The notes under the pieces were generated by a model. It saw only the letters and a program-made list of their open reading frames with translations, made no database searches and had not been told where the DNA came from. From NCBI GenBank assembly GCA_030630905.1, contig DAOVMB010000129.1:1-6940 (forward strand): a DNA stretch of 6,940 bases, given 5' to 3'. This DNA is from Sedimentisphaerales bacterium (lineage in GTDB: Bacteria > Planctomycetota > Phycisphaerae > Sedimentisphaerales > Anaerobacaceae). This document shows, piece by piece, positions 6,073-6,940 of the stretch. The translations under genes were made by a program, and so were the position numbers. The first letter of the stretch is position 1; each line of letters begins with the position of its first letter.

Positions 6073-6657
6073 TCACCCATAATGGAAGCTGAAAGTTCGC
6101 TCGTACGAACCGTTCTTATTTTTGATATGAAGTTTCGGGGGCTGCGGTCGAGAACCGTTGCGTTTCAGCTCAATGATCTCCTGATGCCGCCCTTTGATTA
6201 CTTGATTAAAGGAATAGATTGAACCGATATTCCTTGCCTCTACGGTGGCGATGATCGGCTCGCCCACATCCAACCTGGTCTCGTTATCATTGTTGACTCC
6301 GAATATATTTTCCTGACCGAAATATCGGCCGGTCAATGCCCAGGTATTGCCGTCATCGTCTTTGCGTTCGGTCTTCCAGGAACGGATACGATACTGCCCT
6401 ACCGGCAATCGCCCCACCTTCTTGCCGCGCCTTATCGTGACAAGGCCTTTTGCACCATCAGCTTCGAAGCGGCTAATCGTCTCCGGCAGGTGGACGGATC
6501 CGTAAACCGTAAACTTCACGGTGGCAGGCATAACACCTTCTTCATCCCGTGCGACCTCCGGATTGTTCGCTGTCACTGCCGCCAATGCAATTAATATTGC
6601 GAACACTCCAAAGAGGCCAATTCCGATAGCAAGCGCAATGCAGTTTTTGTTTCGCAT
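6073..6657 (-). CDS. Membrane-anchored or secreted protein of unknown function
   Basis: I do not recognise a named family for this 194-residue product. A GAGG ribosome binding site (6665-6668) lies 7 bases before the ATG. After MRNKN there is a long hydrophobic stretch (about 6-30, IALAIGIGLFGVFAILIALAAVTA), either a single membrane anchor or a signal peptide cleaved near VTA|NN. The rest looks like an extracytoplasmic beta-rich domain: VKFTVYGSVHLPETI (47-61), RLPVGQYRIRSW (83-94), DDDGNTWALTGRYFG (100-114) and a basic C-terminus (PQPPKLHIKN, FSFHYG). The 'LPVGxYRIRSW ... GNTWxLTG' pattern suggests a carbohydrate-binding-like or transthyretin-like fold, but this is only an impression. There is no lipobox. 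It is convergent with the FG-GAP/DUF1080 gene, so shared regulation is unlikely. Confidence 0.85.
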   Translation of the reverse strand: MRNKNCIALAIGIGLFGVFAILIALAAVTANNPEVARDEEGVMPATVKFTVYGSVHLPETISRFEADGAKGLVTIRRGKKVGRLPVGQYRIRSWKTERKDDDGNTWALTGRYFGQENIFGVNNDNETRLDVGEPIIATVEARNIGSIYSFNQVIKGRHQEIIELKRNGSRPQPPKLHIKNKNGSYERTFSFHYG

Positions 6658-6666
6658 TTTCTTACC

Positions 6667-6720
6667 TCAACTTATGACAAGTTCGTTGACCGTGCTCACA
6701 CGCCACTTTACATAGTCCAT
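6667..6720 (-). CDS. Possible 17-residue leader ORF
   Basis: ATG at 6720 opens a frame encoding MDYVKWRVSTVNELVIS. Its TGA (6667-6669) overlaps the GAGG ribosome binding site of the 194-residue gene. Such overlap would allow translational coupling. No good ribosome binding site precedes this ATG, and the same frame stays open upstream without an ATG, so it may be noise. Confidence 0.2.
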   Translation of the reverse strand: MDYVKWRVSTVNELVIS

Positions 6721-6746
6721 CTGAATAATACGTAACTCCGGCAGAA

Positions 6747-6775
6747 ATGTTACAGGATTTTTCTTCTTTTTACAA
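6747..6775 (-). promoter_or_regulatory. Weak promoter candidate for the 194-residue gene
   Basis: On the minus strand TTGTAA (6770-6775) and TAACAT (6747-6752) are separated by exactly 17 bases, each matching the sigma-70 consensus at four of six positions. The implied leader is about 80-85 bases and would include the 17-codon ORF. Confidence 0.22.
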
Positions 6776-6834
6776 CATCTAATTTTCTTGCTTAGTCATA
6801 GAAATGATTATGTGTGAGTGAAATAATTCGTCGA

Positions 6835-6864
6835 GGCCTATACCGAATCGAATCGGTATAGGCC
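6835..6864 (-). terminator. Strong hairpin, likely terminator of the right-edge gene
   Basis: GGCCTATACCGA (6835-6846) pairs perfectly with TCGGTATAGGCC (6853-6864) around a 6-base loop. The stem extends by TCG/CGA (6831-6833 and 6866-6868) past one mismatch. It starts about 50 bases after the stop of the minus-strand gene entering from the right. In that direction it is followed by an AT-rich but not T-only stretch (GAATTATTTC), so termination may be only partly intrinsic. Confidence 0.5.
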
Positions 6865-6913
6865 CCGAAGCGTTACAAATCCTTAGCTTCAACTGCTACA
6901 CATATAATCCGGC

Positions 6914-6940
6914 TTATGGTTCCGGCTCTGGCTCAGGTTC
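6914..6940 (-). CDS. C-terminal tail of a gene entering from the right, (EP)n repeat
   Basis: The last eight codons before a TAA (6914-6916) read EPEPEPEP on the minus strand. Alternating Glu-Pro tails are low-complexity spacers common at the ends of secreted or surface proteins. The hairpin at 6835-6864, about 50 bases past the stop, supports a real gene end. The opposite strand reads GSGSGSG, but it has no start with a ribosome binding site. Function cannot be judged. Confidence 0.45.
   Translation of the reverse strand, partial: EPEPEPEP

Larger units (their letters stand above)
6658..6913. other. Right-hand intergenic region
   Basis: This AT-rich spacer between two minus-strand genes holds the possible leader ORF, a weak promoter candidate and a strong hairpin at 6835-6864. 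Nothing else is recognisable. Confidence 0.55.

Noticed and set aside
6073..6222. The second half of the plus-strand frame 5806-6222 as a functional gene
   Set aside because: It overlaps the end of the 194-residue gene antisense, starts inside the decayed hydrolase's signal peptide and shows no protein-like motifs after it.
6916..6940. Plus-strand Gly-Ser repeat reading at the right edge
   Set aside because: The opposite strand gives EPEPEPEP and a stop with a hairpin beyond it, a better gene end; the plus-strand reading has no start with a ribosome binding site.

Overview
The window looks like an accessory, glycan-processing locus from a bacterium of the Planctomycetota (Phycisphaerae/Sedimentisphaerales type) or a related PVC lineage. 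This rests on the protein families present: a ThuA-like domain fused to a metallophosphatase, a GxDLY-type SGNH hydrolase, and an FG-GAP/VCBS propeller fused to a DUF1080 (3-keto-disaccharide hydrolase) domain. All four well-supported genes begin with a signal peptide or N-terminal membrane segment. The assignment is inferred from gene content, not from a marker gene.

Layout. Positions 1-1657 (minus) carry the first 552 residues of a ThuA-metallophosphatase fusion that runs off the left edge. The 340-base gap 1658-1997 holds a startless scrap of an FG-GAP repeat (1855-1950, minus). A secreted SGNH hydrolase follows (1998-3158, minus). The 629-base divergent gap 3159-3787 is AT-rich. It contains a symmetrical, MITE-like palindromic element (about 3230-3397) built from two inverted copies of a 25-base box plus a perfect hairpin, then a startless open frame (3469-3696) and a possible promoter. 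The main plus-strand gene (3788-5701) encodes a seven-repeat FG-GAP propeller joined to DUF1080. Directly downstream is a broken secreted alpha/beta hydrolase (5782-5926): a good ribosome binding site at ideal distance from ATA instead of ATG, a signal-peptide-like stretch, and the C-terminal catalytic-His region in another frame. A 194-residue membrane-anchored or secreted protein of unknown function (6073-6657, minus) follows. At the right edge are a strong hairpin and the last eight codons of another minus-strand gene ending in an EPEPEPEP tail.

How it may work together. DUF1080 proteins hydrolyse 3-keto-disaccharides, and ThuA is known from the 3-keto-trehalose route. SGNH and alpha/beta hydrolases often remove esters from glycans. 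A periplasmic or surface set that de-esterifies and cleaves oxidised glycosides is therefore a reasonable inference, but no substrate is shown by the sequence. The two gene remnants and the palindromic element show a region being rearranged and eroded. The least ordinary feature is the palindromic element, whose two hairpins differ in sequence yet each pair perfectly.
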